From Azolla caroliniana (lineage: Eukaryota; Polypodiophyta), in the NCBI GenBank assembly GCA_043228905.1, contig JBHGNT010000002.1:7874001-7938000 (forward strand): a stretch of DNA of 64,000 nt, written 5' to 3'. The notes beneath the pieces are model-generated. The model saw nothing but the letters and a program-made list of their open reading frames with translations. It did no database searches and had not been told where the DNA came from. The position numbers and the translations under genes are program-made. Below, piece by piece: positions 11,119 to 22,412 of the stretch (position 1 is its first letter; each line of letters begins with the position of its first letter).

Positions 11119-12414
11119 TCACTTTGATGTGCCATCTTCTTCACCGGTTGTCTTCCTCTTCTCTTCGACAAGGGCTTCATAGGTGTCACACACAACCTCC
11201 GCAAAGCTTGTGTTTTCGTCGATTGGATCTGACCATCCGGTTGCTCGTCGCACATTTCGGTCAGCAAGTTTTAGATCCTCTGAATTGATTTTGCCTTTTT
11301 CTTTGCAGTCGAAGACCGTTGGCCAAAACCCAGCTCCTGGCTTGATCATTTTAAGATTCTCTTTTCCAACTCGTATCCCAGCCGAAGCGGCATAGTGCAT
11401 AGCCTCCACATGCCTTGCATCTTCTTCTTCTACAATCTTTTTCAGCCCACCTCTTCCGAAGTTCACTCGTAGTGGCTTCCGGGTCTCGCTCGAGTGAATC
11501 ATGTTGCCGTCCAAATAGGCGACAGTCTTGCGGATCGCATCTTGCAAGTCAGCACATTCCCTTCGTGAGTGTTCAAAGCTATCGGACCACACACATCTAT
11601 ACGCTTCTTTTCCCTTGGGCCCACGTCGACCTAAGTTGGCTAGCGATACCGCTTCAAACTTCTTGGAGAGCTCTTCGATTATAGACTCCTCCATTGCTTT
11701 CTTATCGAAGTTGTTGAACGGCTTGTTAGACCTGATCGTAAGTGGTGCCTTCCTCCTCCACGATTGTGGATTCTCCATATCAGTTTCCTCTTGCCGTTGT
11801 CGACGCTTATCAAGACGGCTACAAGCCTTCTTCACTGCCGCCCAATCCGCTACCAAGCCACTAGGTTGTGTTTCATCCTCCAAAAAGTTACCCAATTCAT
11901 GCCGATCTTTCGCATCCACTGCCTTCAGGGATAGTAGGACTTTATCTCCATCAAGAACTCGTTGATCAACACTCGGAAGTCGGTTATACTTCTGGTCGAA
12001 TTCATCATATACTCCAGATGCACACATATTCTTTCCTTTCTTCTCAATCCAAGACATTAGCGTATGTTGAGTCATTCGTGATGCGTCTTCAAGCATGTAT
12101 TCAGCGAGAAGTGCCTTTTCGAACTCCGCCCAAGTTGCATGCTCGTTTTGAATCTCCATGATCCCTGGTTCCACCACACGTTTGAAGCCAGAAATTTGTT
12201 TGAGATCATTGACATCCCTTTGTTGCATCTCGTTTCGATAGGTAGCAATAAAATCTGTGATGTTCTTGCCACCAAATCGTCTGGCTATCTCAACCGTACG
12301 ATCAACAGCTTTGTCGATTAGAGCTTCTCGATCTCTCACCTTCAGCATGTATTCCACTATGAACACCATGCCTTTCGTTAATTCCTCTCCTTGAGTTCCA
12401 CTTGTGGAAGCCAT
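11119..12414 (-). pseudogene. Gypsy 1 gag
   Basis: About 430 residues. The capsid-like N-terminal half contains WAEFEKALLAEYMLEDASR and VLLSLKAVDAKDRHEL. A zinc-knuckle position reads CVWSDSFEHSRREC: the second cysteine is a serine, whereas Gypsy 2 keeps CMWCDEVGHIRKDC. The start equivalent to that of Gypsy 2, just beside the LTR, is GTG here (12448-12450), so ATG 12414 is the first usable start. A TGA ends the frame at 11119; the protease follows in the same frame. Confidence 0.82.
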
Positions 12415-12467
12415 CGTTGCACTTGATATCCTCCCTACCGCCTCTTTCACATCGGGTTCACCAAAGA

Positions 12468-13657
12468 TGTTGCGAAAATACGACGAGGATATGTGAACGT
12501 TGAGGCAAGACCCCGGGGCCTTTGACTACAGGATATCAAATTCGTGTATTTATGTACTAAGAATTAACCGAAATGAGAAGGATTAACCAATTTCATTAAC
12601 AAGTAGAAAGAAAGATTACAATTAATCCCGAGATTGGGATTACAAAAAGTTTGCTAGTGGAGATTATGGTTTTATGAGTTGAATAGCTTCCGTATGGAAA
12701 TTTAGAGTTATGAGTAAGATATGGCTTCTGTAAGGAAATTCGGGTTTTACTTGAGAGATATGGCTTCGATAAGATAGGGGAGCTCAAAGAAAAGAAAAAA
12801 ATTAAGATAATATGGAGTGTATGAGTGTAAGAAGAAAAATGGAATATATATAGAGTTCTCCCTTGATCATAGCCTTTCCACTTTTTGTTGCATGGCCACT
12901 ACTTTTAGTTGCCTAGCTTTTTCTTTTAGTTGCATGACTTTTTCTTTTAGTTGCATGTGACCGTCCACATGACCTTTACTTTTTGCATGCACTCCAACTT
13001 TAGTTGCTTGCGTCCACATGGCCTTTACTTTAGTTCTCTTCACTTTACTTTAGTTTGTTGCATGATCCAATCTTTCGTCCGTTCGCGTCCAACCTCGTCC
13101 GGTAGCCAGTTCCATTTTGCTTGCCGGCCGGTTCCGGTTCCGGTTTTGCTTACCGCCCGGTTTCCGGTTTGCATACCAGCCGGTTTCCGGTGCTGGTTTG
13201 CTTGCCGGTTCCGGTTCCAGTTTTGCTTACCGGCCGGTTTCCGGTTTGCATACCGACCGGTTTCCAGATTTGCTTACTAGACCGGTTTCCGGATTTGCTT
13301 AGCGGCCGGTTTCCGTATTTGTTTACCGGCCGGTTTCCGGTTTTAGGGAATTAGGCCACCATCATCCATTAAGACAAAGTGGCCAAAGTGCTCTTAGCAC
13401 AAAATGAAAAATTAGGGACCTTAAGGTGATTATATAGCTAGGGCCTTAACTTTCCTATCTATGCGGGATAGTTCTAATTTCCCTATCTTCTCAAACTTTA
13501 TTTTCACATAACTTGATATGTATTTCTCCATTTTGTATACAGTAAAATACATTTTGAAGCTCTTGAGTATATCCATCTTTCTATAATAAGCTACTAATCT
13601 AATCTATAATAATTATTTCATTATTTTTTTACATAGTGTGTGAAAATTCACACGACA
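12468..13657 (-). repeat. Gypsy 1 5' LTR (1190 bp)
   Basis: The LTR starts TGTTGCG and ends CACACGACA on the plus strand. On the minus strand a TATA-like CTATATATAT (about 12845-12855) lies roughly 380 bp from the LTR end. The first ~315 bp (12468-12780) are therefore the R/U5 side, and the CCGGTT minisatellite (13095-13350) lies upstream in U3. The R/U5 part is homologous to the 329-bp tandem unit at 28450-43459. Two bases after the LTR, on the minus strand, a TGG-starting primer-binding candidate (TGGTGAACCCGATGTG) follows; its tRNA is not identified. Confidence 0.88.
13095..13350. repeat. CCGGTT-rich U3 minisatellite
   Basis: Imperfect head-to-tail units of roughly 24-30 bp built from CCGGTT, GGTTTGC and TTTGCTTACCGG. 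Related arrays occur at 6126-6440, 44056-44230, 47165-47490 and 47745-48090, always at the same place in LTRs of this family. Long open frames through them give only low-complexity peptides and are not genes. Confidence 0.85.
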
Positions 13658-15095
13658 GCGGTCCTCCCGGTCCTTCTGTTAACGGAGTTCTTCCTTTAGC
13701 CTCTCGATTTCCATCTTCGCCATCCGTCGTAGCTTGTCTTTTTCCTGCAACAATTTCTCTTTTTCCTCCTTTAGCCGGTCATACGCATGATGTTCTTTAC
13801 GCAGGTTTTCCTCTACCCGGCGGAGGTTCTCAGCAGTCTTTTTTAATTCTTCTTCGGCCGCCTTCTTCAAGTCGCGTTCGCGGCTCCGTAATGCTTCTTG
13901 TGCGGTAAGTTCATCTCGTAATTCCGCAGGCTCTTGGGCTTGCGCCACATCTTTCTCCGGGACAGTTTGTGTCTCTGGGGTCTTATTCCTCTGTACATCA
14001 ACCGGAGTCACCGGTGCTTGCATCTGCGTTGTGGTTAAGGCCATTTTAGCCATGTCTCCTGTGATTCGATCCAAGTCTTGTTCGAGGCACCGGATCCTTG
14101 ACCGGGCCGTCTCCAGTTCATCGGTTGTGACGAGCAACCGTTTCGTTTGCGCTCTTTCCTCCGCCTCTATACATCCGACTACTCCGACAATTTGTTCTCC
14201 TATCCACTGGAGCCATTGGCTGCCGGTGCACTGTTGTTGCGTCTGGACGGAGGGTTGGCTGATGGGTTTACTCGCCAGTGGCTGGTCCCGCCTTACTGCG
14301 TCGAGCTGCACTTCTTGTTCTGCCAGCTAACCACTTTGCCGTTCCGGCTCTGAGTGTGTTTCAGCTAGCCGCCCCTTGTCTGCTTGTTCTTGGCCGGATG
14401 AGGAGGTTGGCCTTTGTATAACCGGCTCTTGAGTTACGGGGCTTGCCGGTGCTGCCTGTTCAGTAGGGACTTCTGTGACCGGTTCCATCCGAACCGGTTC
14501 CGGTGCCTCCCTTGGTGTGGGATGCTCAGTGTGAGTTGCGGGCGTTCCCTCCTTCTGTGGGTCTGAACGTTTCCCGACTGATTTAGCGGTGCTCTTCACC
14601 GACCGCCGCTGGAGGTGCTCCGTGGGTTCTTCCTCCATTTCCTCCGCTTGAGTCCCGACATTCATTCTTGCCGCCAGGGTGTCCGTTTCTTGCTGCACCG
14701 ATCGGTAGAGTGGGCTCCTTAGGGTCCGTGCCGGTGTCTCCTCGTGTGTGTCCGTCGGCCACTTCCGGCTTACGCGCTCCTTTGCCGCCTTCTCTGCGTC
14801 GGCCGTCTTCCCCTAATTGGCCTTGGAGGCCAACAATTGTTGCCGTTTCGAAGCAGGTTTCAGGGTGCCGTCCGTTGCTCTTCCCCGCTTCATGGTTGCG
14901 CCAACAAGGTGAGCCATTGTGTCACCGCATGCCATATTTTCCGGTCTTCCTTGCCGTCCTTTCCTTTTACTATATCAATGGCCGTACACAGCCCGTAGGC
15001 GATCAGCACCGGCCAATCTACCTTGACCCCTTCGTACCTTGCGATGATCAAGCCTGCTCGGTTCTGAGGCATGACGGGGGGTCGAGGGTACACGT
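13658..15095 (-). pseudogene. ORF X of Gypsy 4, C-terminal part (unknown, coiled coil)
   Basis: This continues, in frame, the protein begun at 22040-22360 once Gypsy 2 is ignored. It starts YPRPPVMPQNRAG with a moderately hydrophobic stretch WPVLIAYGLCTAIDIV, followed by a frameshift near 14890 and a stop (TAG near 14815). Next comes a Thr/Pro/Glu-rich segment (14327-14698), then a long charged Glu/Lys/Arg helix region (about 13690-14230) typical of a coiled coil. Gypsy 1 cuts it at 13658. No known domain is recognised. Its place after integrase is the position of additional or env-like ORFs, but no signal peptide or clear membrane anchor is seen. Confidence 0.6.
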
Positions 15096-15719
15096 TGTCG
15101 AGGTATTCCTCGCGGATGCGTGGAATGAGGCGGGACCTCGGGGGTCTTGTACCGAACAGCAAGAGAGAAAGGAGAAGGGAAGAGACCCACTAGGTGCGAG
15201 CGTAGATCCACAGGGACACGGCCCTTCGACACGAAGACGCGAGCGGGAAACCAACACAGAGAGACATGAAGGTATGTATGTATATATTAACAGATACAAA
15301 CAACAAGAAGCGCGAAGTCGGTTACAACCGAACAGGCCGACGAACAGATGCTGATGCCTGTTCGCAAATGCTCAGAAAGAAAGGAGTAGGTTGGAGGTGC
15401 TGCCGGAAGCACTCGGGCATTCCTCAGAGCAACGCGAGCCTCACGAAACCTGCATAGAAAGAGGCTACGGAGTATGGAAGAGAGAGAAGCCTTCGACCGA
15501 CAACCCGACAACACTTCGTCCTCTCTGATCGCGATCCGTTTCCTCTTCCCTGTCTCCCTCCTTTTATAGGCAAGAAAGGAGCCGTTGCCATTAACTTCCT
15601 ACATACCGAATCTACCTACCTAGGATCTTCTATGTACAACATAAGGCGTGCGTGCAAGAAGAGCTGGTTCCTACGCTCCGGCGCACCGATTCCGCTTGTG
15701 GATGGTTTTCTTCACGACA
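15096..15719 (-). repeat. Gypsy 2 3' LTR
   Basis: 624 bp, TGTCGAGG to TTCACGACA, matching 21418-22039. The adjacent internal sequence on the minus strand is AGGTGGGGGCGGA (15720-15733), an intact polypurine tract. Confidence 0.92.
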
Positions 15720-15792
15720 TCCGCCCCCACCTAACCGCGCATCCACCGGCATGCGCCAAATTGAGTTGGGACGGAGAAAACCCGTCCAGCCT

Positions 15793-16734
15793 TCATTCCC
15801 CGCCCGTCGGTTCTTCCTCGGTTTCGGATCGTTCGTCGTCGTGGTCCAGGTTAACCGGATCCGGCTCGTCGTCGTGACGCTTCTTGAACGCTTTGATCCG
15901 CTTCCCAGCTACCGGTATCGCCATTCTCGTGTCGTCGAGTTTCGCCAGATGGTACGTCCCGTTGTCGTTGGCGCTCTGGACCACGTAAGGCCCGAACCAC
16001 CTTCTTGCGAACTTCCGTGTCGCTCGGTGCTGGTTGTCGAGGCTGCTGTCGTAGACTAGCACCCAGTCGCCTTCCTCGATCTTCTTCGGTCGGAGCCGGT
16101 GTGTCCGGTCGAACCGGGCTTTGTTCCTCCTCCTTGCCACCCGAAGCTTTCCCGCAGCCTGCTCCACGTCCTCCGGTCTTCGCTCGAGCTGTCGTATACA
16201 CGCCGCCAACAGTTCCTCCTGGCTCATCTCGTCTCTCCCGTCCACGGTTGCCCACGAGGATATCGTACGTTCCATCGGCATGATCGGCTTCTGCCCAAAC
16301 ATGAGCTCTACCGGCATGAATCCGGTTACCGAACTGTGCGTAGTTCGGTCAGTCCACAACGCGTAAGGCAGCAGCCGCGGCTAGTTCCCGACTTGCCCTC
16401 CACATGCCCGAACTAACGCCTTGACGATCGGTCCGTGTCCGCGCTCCACCTTCCCATTCGCCTCCGGATTGTACGCAGTGGTAAGCGAGAGCTTGACTCC
16501 TAGCCGTTCGGACAGCTCCTCGGTCTCTTCGGCGTCCAACTCCCCGCGATCAGCCACGATCTTCTCGACGCACCCGTACCGGCATATCACGTCCTCAATC
16601 AGGAACCGACATACGGCCGCGATCGTTTTGTTCTGAAGGGCTCGGCCTTCTACCTGGTTCGTCAGATCTTCCCGAGCCAGGACCAGATACCGCATCTGTC
16701 CTACTCCCATCGGCATCGTCACCAGGTCTACCAT
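15793..16734 (-). pseudogene. Gypsy 2 integrase core and C-terminus
   Basis: The core has D in MVDLVTMP, D in IVADRGELD and E in NGKVERGHGPIV. A TAG at 16381-16383 replaces the tryptophan present in Gypsy 1 (EWPRLLP). The C-terminal part continues with HRLRPKKIEEGDWVLVYD and RRWFGPYVV and ends in an acidic tail. There is no chromodomain. The HHCC finger lies upstream, within 16759-17622. Confidence 0.87.
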
Positions 16735-16758
16735 CCATTTGAAGTGGATGGTCGGAGG

Positions 16759-17622
16759 TTACGTAGGGTGAAGCTCGTCCGGATGTCGGACTACGGAGTG
16801 CATCTGACAGCTCTCGCAAGTTGTCACGAACTGATGCACGTCCCGGTACAGTCCCGGCCACCAGTACTTCCCCTTTATCTTCTCGAACATGGCCCACGTT
16901 CCACGGTGTCCAGCCCAAGGGCTGTCGTGGTAGGCCGTCAGCAGCTCCTCCTGTTCTTCCTTCATTGCCACCACCCGGAGCGGGACGCCGTTCCTCTTCT
17001 TCGGGTGCTTCCATAAGTATCCGTCCCGGAGAAAGAATCGGTATGCTTTCTTCCGGATCCGGTTGGTCTCGTCCCTTGTCCATGATGCATCCGGCGTCAT
17101 GGTCCTTAAGAAACCACCGATCTGTAGCCACTCGCCGTCATACTTGCTCTCGTCGAAGCTGCTAAGTGCCGGAGTGCTTGTCCCATCGATCGTCACGTAC
17201 GTTGCCTCGACGAAGTCCACGCCGACTTCTTCGTCCTCCAAAACCATGCCGCCCTCGTCATCAAACCTCACCCTCGAAAGCATATCGGCCATGGCGTTGT
17301 CCTTTCCAGAAATGTGTCGTATTTCCGGGTCCAGGGACTTGATGTACGCTATCCACCTGAGCATCGCCAGGTCCGGTGTCGCGCATCCGGAAACCATGCC
17401 GAGAATTGGCAGGCAATCTGTCTCGATAATCACTTCTGTCCCGATCAGGTAGTCTTTTTCGGCCTTTACTGCCGAAACGATACCCCAGAGTTCGTGTTTA
17501 ACCTGGGCGTACCCTCGTTGTCGCTCACTGAGGACCTTCGCGCCGAATCGGATCGGGAACCGAATGCCGTCCTCGTTTTCTAGGTTGACGACCCATCCGA
17601 TCCCGGTCGGACTCGTATCCAC
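16759..17622 (-). pseudogene. Gypsy 2 RNase H and integrase zinc finger
   Basis: RNase H begins with VDTSPTGIGWVVN, continues with the conserved ETDCLP block, and ends with HISGKDNAMADMLSRV. It is followed by an integrase zinc finger, AYHDSPWAGHRGTWAMF ... CESCQMH. The TGA at 17740-17742 separates it from RT; Gypsy-type elements normally have a continuous frame here. Confidence 0.87.
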
Positions 17623-17739
17623 TGTTATGTATACCGGGGTACCCTTCTCGTAGATAGCCTTCCGGAGCGCCAGTGCTGCCGCAAGAGTTTCCTTTAGCTT
17701 CCGGACCGACTCCGTGTGCTTGTCTCGCCACTCGAATTT

Positions 17740-18684
17740 TCACCCCTTCTTCAGCAACCCGTATAGCGGTTCCGCAACGTGGGCGTAATGCGGGATCCAT
17801 ATGTGGTAGAATGTGCATGCCCCCAGGAACCTCCGAACCTCCGTAACCGAGCTACAGTCGGTCTTCATCGTGGAGATGGCTTCTACCTTTGCCGGAGACG
17901 GCTTCCGGCCATATGGTCCACATAGGTGTCCGACCACCAGGATTTCTGATTGCCCGAAGGCCGATTTCTCCCCGGAGAAGGTGAGCCTCGCATCCTCTAG
18001 CCTTTGTAGCACCTTCTCGCAGTCGTCGATGTGTGTTGCCACGAATCGCCGGCATCCGTCCGGTCCGAGTGTTGCGTCCTTCTCTTTCACCGGGCACCCC
18101 TTGATTGGGATGTCGTCTAGAAATGGCACGGTGATGTTCGGGATGCAATCCCTCAGTACCTTGTTCATTGCATTCACCATGTGGGCCACCGAGTTGGTCC
18201 CTCCTTGTGGCAGGGTACACATTCGCACTAGGCCAAGGGGAGTTCACATCGTCGTAATGTCTCTGCTCTCCACGGCTAACTGGAATTGGTCGTACCCCGA
18301 GTACAGATCACCAACCGAATAAATCGACCTTCCGGCGAAGGCCTCCGCGAACTCGTCTATGGTCGGTTCAATTCCTGCGTTCCGAATAGTCACTCTGTTG
18401 ACCGACTGCAGGTCTTGAATGAAGCGCAATGTTCCGTTTTTCTTTGGTACGGTAAACCATCGATTCGAGTATGGGGCACTTGATGGTTCGAGAATGCCCA
18501 TATCGACTTTCTGCCTCAATAGCTCCATCAACTTCGGGATGTGAGCTCTCGGTACTGGAATCGGCTTGAGATTCCACGGCACATGCGGTACCATGAATAT
18601 CACCATCGGCTCCACGATTGTCGGGTCTACGCACCCGATCTCTCCCGGTGAGAATGCGAAGGCTTTCCCGTGCCTTCCGAGCAT
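17740..18684 (-). pseudogene. Gypsy 2 reverse transcriptase
   Basis: RT blocks WNLKPIPVPRAHIPKLMELL, LRFIQDLQSVN, SIYSVGDLYSGYDQFQLAV, MCTLPQGGTNSVAHMV and the catalytic PFLDDIPIKG are visible. Two overlapping frames meet near 18240. In family context this polymerase, with Gypsy 1, is the likely trans source for the LARD element, which shares their LTR type. Confidence 0.87.
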
Positions 18685-19273
18685 TCTCCGAAACCGGTCT
18701 TCTTCCGCCGGCAGTAGGAACCCGCCCCCACCGATTTTGAGCTCCCGGAGCGTCCCATCGGTGAAGGTGTGTCCTATGCAGACCGGATCTCATAAACTGG
18801 GGTCCGACGCAACCCCTCTAATTCGGGATTCGCTGCCCTCCGGTAAGGGTGGCGCGACTGGCCTTACCTTCCGGTCCACAGTCTTGTACTTCGTGCCAAC
18901 TCGGGCCGTCCGATCCGACCGGAGCCCCCGACTGAAGTTCGCGATGACTTCGTACATCTCTTCGGAACATACCGGTATCGTTCGGTCTTCGTTAAGGTCT
19001 TCTCCGGCTACCTTCCTCACCTTCTCCGGCTACCTTCCTCCACGGCCCCGCTGATTTCCTCGTCCGGGCCGAGAACTCCGCACGCTCGAAGTCTCTCCTC
19101 CGCCCTTGCCCTTTCTCGGCCAACGATGCCGACTATCATACACCCTCCGTTGTTGGAGAGGCAGAATTTTCTACCTATCGTACAAGGTTTCTTCAGTTTC
19201 GGTTCTATCGTACAACTGTGGGGTCTTTCCCGAGTGTCCGGACTGTCTCGGCCCCATGCCTTGGTAGCCCTCT

Positions 19274-20200
19274 CTAAAAATCCTCTCGGTTCTCGCCACC
19301 GAGGGATTCGCGGTTTCGCTCGTGGTTCGGCCGCACTGTCAGAAATTGGACCGAATGGCGCCCGTCCTGGCTTTTGACCCTCGCGTAGGCCGAACCGTTG
19401 TCCAACACCTTGGTCTCCATTCGCGCCGCCGTGATGTACGGTTCCCCTAATATGACCGGGTGCGAGGACGTCTCCTGTACGAAGAAGTGCTGGTCAATCT
19501 CGACGTCGCCGATCTTGACCCGCACATTCGGGCAGGCCCTGTGCAGTTCCTCGGTGGCGCGCGTCGCCGCCCGTATCTTCCAACCGTGCTTGGTGTTGAT
19601 CGACCACTTTCCCTTCTTATAGAAGTCCATGGACATCAGGTTTATTTCCGAACCGTGGTCCACCAATGCCACCACCGGTTCCTGAACATCTCCGATCTTT
19701 ACCGGGATCTCCGTGGTCGCTCGGGCCCAGTGTGGCCTCGAATAGTGGCTCTCCGCCCACTCATCTTCCAACGCCAAGTCGTCGATGTGCGTCGTCCGCA
19801 CCTCCACCGGACTCTCCGGTTCCGTCTTCGTCGACAACCTCTTCCGCTTCACCAAGTCCACAATGGAGTCGTGGAACTCCTTCTTAGCGATCCCTAGCAC
19901 CTCCCGCAATGACAGCTCCACTTTGCTGTCGAGAATCCGCTCTTCTAGGACCTTTCGTAGGTCCGTGGTCCTTTCTATTTCCGTCCCCAATCGGTATCCG
20001 CCCTTCCTGGGGTTATCTTGCGCGCTGGACCCACCGACATCATTCCGTCGTTGCCCGAATCGGGTCTCGTATCGTTGTGAGGACCCGGCCGCTCCGGCTT
20101 TCCCCACTCGTTTGTCTTCCACCAGAGCCTCGTAGTTTCGGCAAGCGGCTTCTACGAAGCCCGTCTTCTCCTCGATCGGGTCGCTCCACCCGGTTATTTC
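19274..20200 (-). pseudogene. Gypsy 2 protease region
   Basis: It contains VALVDHGSEINLMS, the same D-H-G variant as Gypsy 1, then PVILGEPYITAARMETKV. The upstream charged part (EITGWSDPIEEKTGF onwards) aligns with the gag tail of Gypsy 1. Conservation of DHGS in two independent insertions argues that it is the family's normal motif, not damage. Confidence 0.82.
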
Positions 20201-20388
20201 CCGGACCCGTCCCTCAGCCGTGCACCGGCGAGGCCTTCCAGCATTGCCGACCAGAATCCGTCTTTGCTCTCCTTTCGGGCCTCGCTGCCCCCGACCCGAA
20301 TACCGGCCGACGCCGAGTAGTGGATGGCCTCCACGTGTCGGGCCGCTACCTCCTCCATCAGTCTCTTCATACCTCCTCGCCCGTCGTT

Positions 20389-21401
20389 TCAGTTTAGGGC
20401 CCTTCTGGTATCGCCAGCATGTACCCGGCCTTCCCACAGGTACACCACCCGGTTCCTCAACGCCTCTGCGAAATCGTCGCAGTCCTTCCGAATGTGGCCG
20501 ACCTCATCGCACCACATGCACCTGTTCCCTGCTGCCGGTCGTCGGTCACGAGCCGGTTCGCCGCCTTCCCTTCGAGTCTGGGCGATCTGGAGATCCTTTA
20601 TCGCCCGCGTCAACTCCTCCAGCGCTGCTCCTCCGGATGAGCCATTGACCATGCCGGTCGAAGCCGAACCGGGTTCGAGCCGCTCCCGGGTCTCTTCCCT
20701 TCGCCCTTGCGGTGCCAGTTCAAGCCTCCTTGCTGTGACCGAGCCCACACCGGCCGCCCCGTTATCAGCCCATTCTCGCCGTTTGTCAAAACGGCCACAG
20801 ACTCTCTTAACCGCAGCCCAGTCGGTCGTCAGCCCATCTTCGGTTTCCAGCAAGGAGCCGACTTGATCCCAGTCCACTCGTCCACCGACTTGACGAACAG
20901 TAGGACCCGGCTCGTATCCAGAACGGTTCGGTCAAGCACCGAAAGGCGCGCAAAGCGTTCCTCAAACTCCCGGAGGAGTGCCGACGCGTTTCTTCCCTTG
21001 CCGGGGGACTCCACCCATTCCATGAAGTCCCGTTTCGAAAGCCGGAGCGCGTCGTCCAGTCCGTATTTTTCTAGGAGTCGGCCTTCGAACTCCTCCCAGG
21101 TACGGCTCTCCGCCCGTACCTCGACCACCTCCGCATGGATGCTCGGCATCGCCACTCGAGGGAACCCGGCAAGACGCCTCTCTTCCGGAATGTCCCGCAT
21201 CAGCATTTCTGCCCCGTAGGACGCCAAATACTTCGTAGCATCCTTTCCGCTGAACCGGCCGATCGTACTGACGACCACCTCAATGGCTCTGTCGAGGGCG
21301 CCGGTGCCCTCGCGTGCGCTCAATATCCGATCCACGGCCGACGCCATGGCCTCCGCAACATCCGACCCCTTCATCTTCTGCTCTTCTGCCGCCTCCTTCA
21401 T
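20389..21401 (-). pseudogene. Gypsy 2 gag
   Basis: It starts at ATG 21401, 17 bp from the LTR. A capsid-like region includes TWEEFEGRLLEKYGLDDALR and RVLLFVKSVDE, then the frame shifts near 20870. It continues with LTTDWAAVKRVCGRFDKRRE and an intact CCHC knuckle, CMWCDEVGHIRKDC, near 20490-20530. A stop at 20389 precedes the tail shared with Gypsy 1. Confidence 0.82.
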
Positions 21402-21417
21402 GTCGAGTTCACCAAGA

Positions 21418-22039
21418 TGTCGAGGTATTCCTCGCGGATGCGTGGAATGAGGCGGGACCTCGGGGGTCTTGTACCGAACAGCAAGAGAGAAAGGAGAAGG
21501 GAAGAGACCCACTAGGTGCGAGGGTAGATCCACAGGGACACGGCCCTTCGACATGAAGACGCGAGCAGGAAACCAACACAGAGAGACACAAAGGTATGTA
21601 TGTATATATTAACAGAGACAAACAACAAGAAGCGAAGTCGGTTACAACCGAACAGGCCGGCGAACAGATGTCGATGCCTGTTCGCAAACGCTCAGAAAGA
21701 AAGGAGTAGGTTGGAGGTGCTGCCGGAAGCACTCAAGCATTCCTCAGAGCAGCGCGAGCCTCACGAAACCTGCACAGAAAGAGGCTACGGAGTATGGAAG
21801 AGAGAGAAGCCTTAGACCGACAACCCGACAGCACTTCGTCCTCTCTGATCGCGATCCGTTTCCTCTTCCCTGTGTCCCTCCTTTTATAGGCAAGAAAGGA
21901 GCCGTTGCCATTAACTTCCTACGTACTGAATCTACCTACCTAGGATCTTCTATGGACAACATAAGGCGTACGTGCAAGAAGAGCCGGTTCCTACGCTCCG
22001 GCGCACCGATTCCGCTTGTGGACGGTTTTCTTCACGACA
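21418..22039 (-). repeat. Gypsy 2 5' LTR
   Basis: 622 bp, TGTCGAGG to TTCACGACA. The minus-strand sequence just inside it contains TTGGTGAACTCGACATG, which serves as the primer-binding candidate and overlaps the gag start codon. Confidence 0.9.
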
Positions 22040-22360
22040 ACGTGGTCGAACTCATGGAGCACACGGGCAATTTCGCGGAATAGCATATCTTCGCTGCCCT
22101 GTGTCCTGTAGCCCTTGCTGGCTAAAGAGTACTCACGAAAATATTTGATGAGTTGCTCGGAGGTAGGATTGTCGATCGTGTAGATGCCTCCCTCCGGAAG
22201 GCCTGTTAACGCATGGATCGCCTCCTCTGTGCAGGTCGTGTACTATAATAGTATTACGTGCCATGTGGCGGTGGTTTAATGTCCTATTCATAGCCTTGTC
22301 GTACCTTTTCCACGTGCCTCTTTACTCCTCGTTTGCATGGCTGTTTTCACCACTCCTTTC
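22040..22360 (-). pseudogene. ORF X of Gypsy 4, N-terminal part
   Basis: Starting near ATG 22355, about 60 bp after the integrase stop, the minus strand reads MERSGENSHANEE, a stop, then KRYDKAMNRTLNHRHMARN. After a frame change it reads TEEAIHALTGLPEGGIYTI and continues to VLHEFDHV, where Gypsy 2 is inserted. The next residues follow in frame at 15095. The function is unknown. Confidence 0.55.
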
Positions 22361-22412
22361 CATGATTTCTTTGATTCGCTATTTCTTTTTTTTGTAAAAA
22401 TTAACTCTGTGG

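Larger units (their letters stand above)
6126..13657 (-). mobile_element. Gypsy 1: Ty3/gypsy element without chromodomain
   Basis: On the minus strand the order is 5' LTR (12468-13657), primer-binding site, gag, protease, RT, RNase H, integrase and 3' LTR (6126-6749, truncated). Several frameshifts, in-frame stops and a lost polypurine G-run show that it is defective. It is closely related in every domain to Gypsy 2. The 3' LTR lacks about 630 bp and ends at the LINE A inverted segment, so the left target duplication is gone. The right flank begins GCGG (13658-13661), inside ORF X. Confidence 0.9.
15096..22039 (-). mobile_element. Gypsy 2: Ty3/gypsy element inserted in ORF X
   Basis: A complete-length element with LTRs at 15096-15719 and 21418-22039. 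The 4-bp target duplication is ACGT (15092-15095 and 22040-22043), and the ORF X frame rejoins across it. Gag, DHGS protease, LDD reverse transcriptase, RNase H and integrase are all close to Gypsy 1. The LTRs are nearly identical (a few substitutions and a 2-bp indel), implying recent insertion. Nevertheless pol has stops at 16381-16383 (TAG) and 17740-17742 (TGA), and gag is frameshifted. Confidence 0.92.

Noticed and set aside
20829-21554. Extended Gypsy 2 gag starting inside the LTR
   Set aside because: The frame happens to be open into the LTR, but ATG 21401 after the primer-binding site matches the start position in the related elements.
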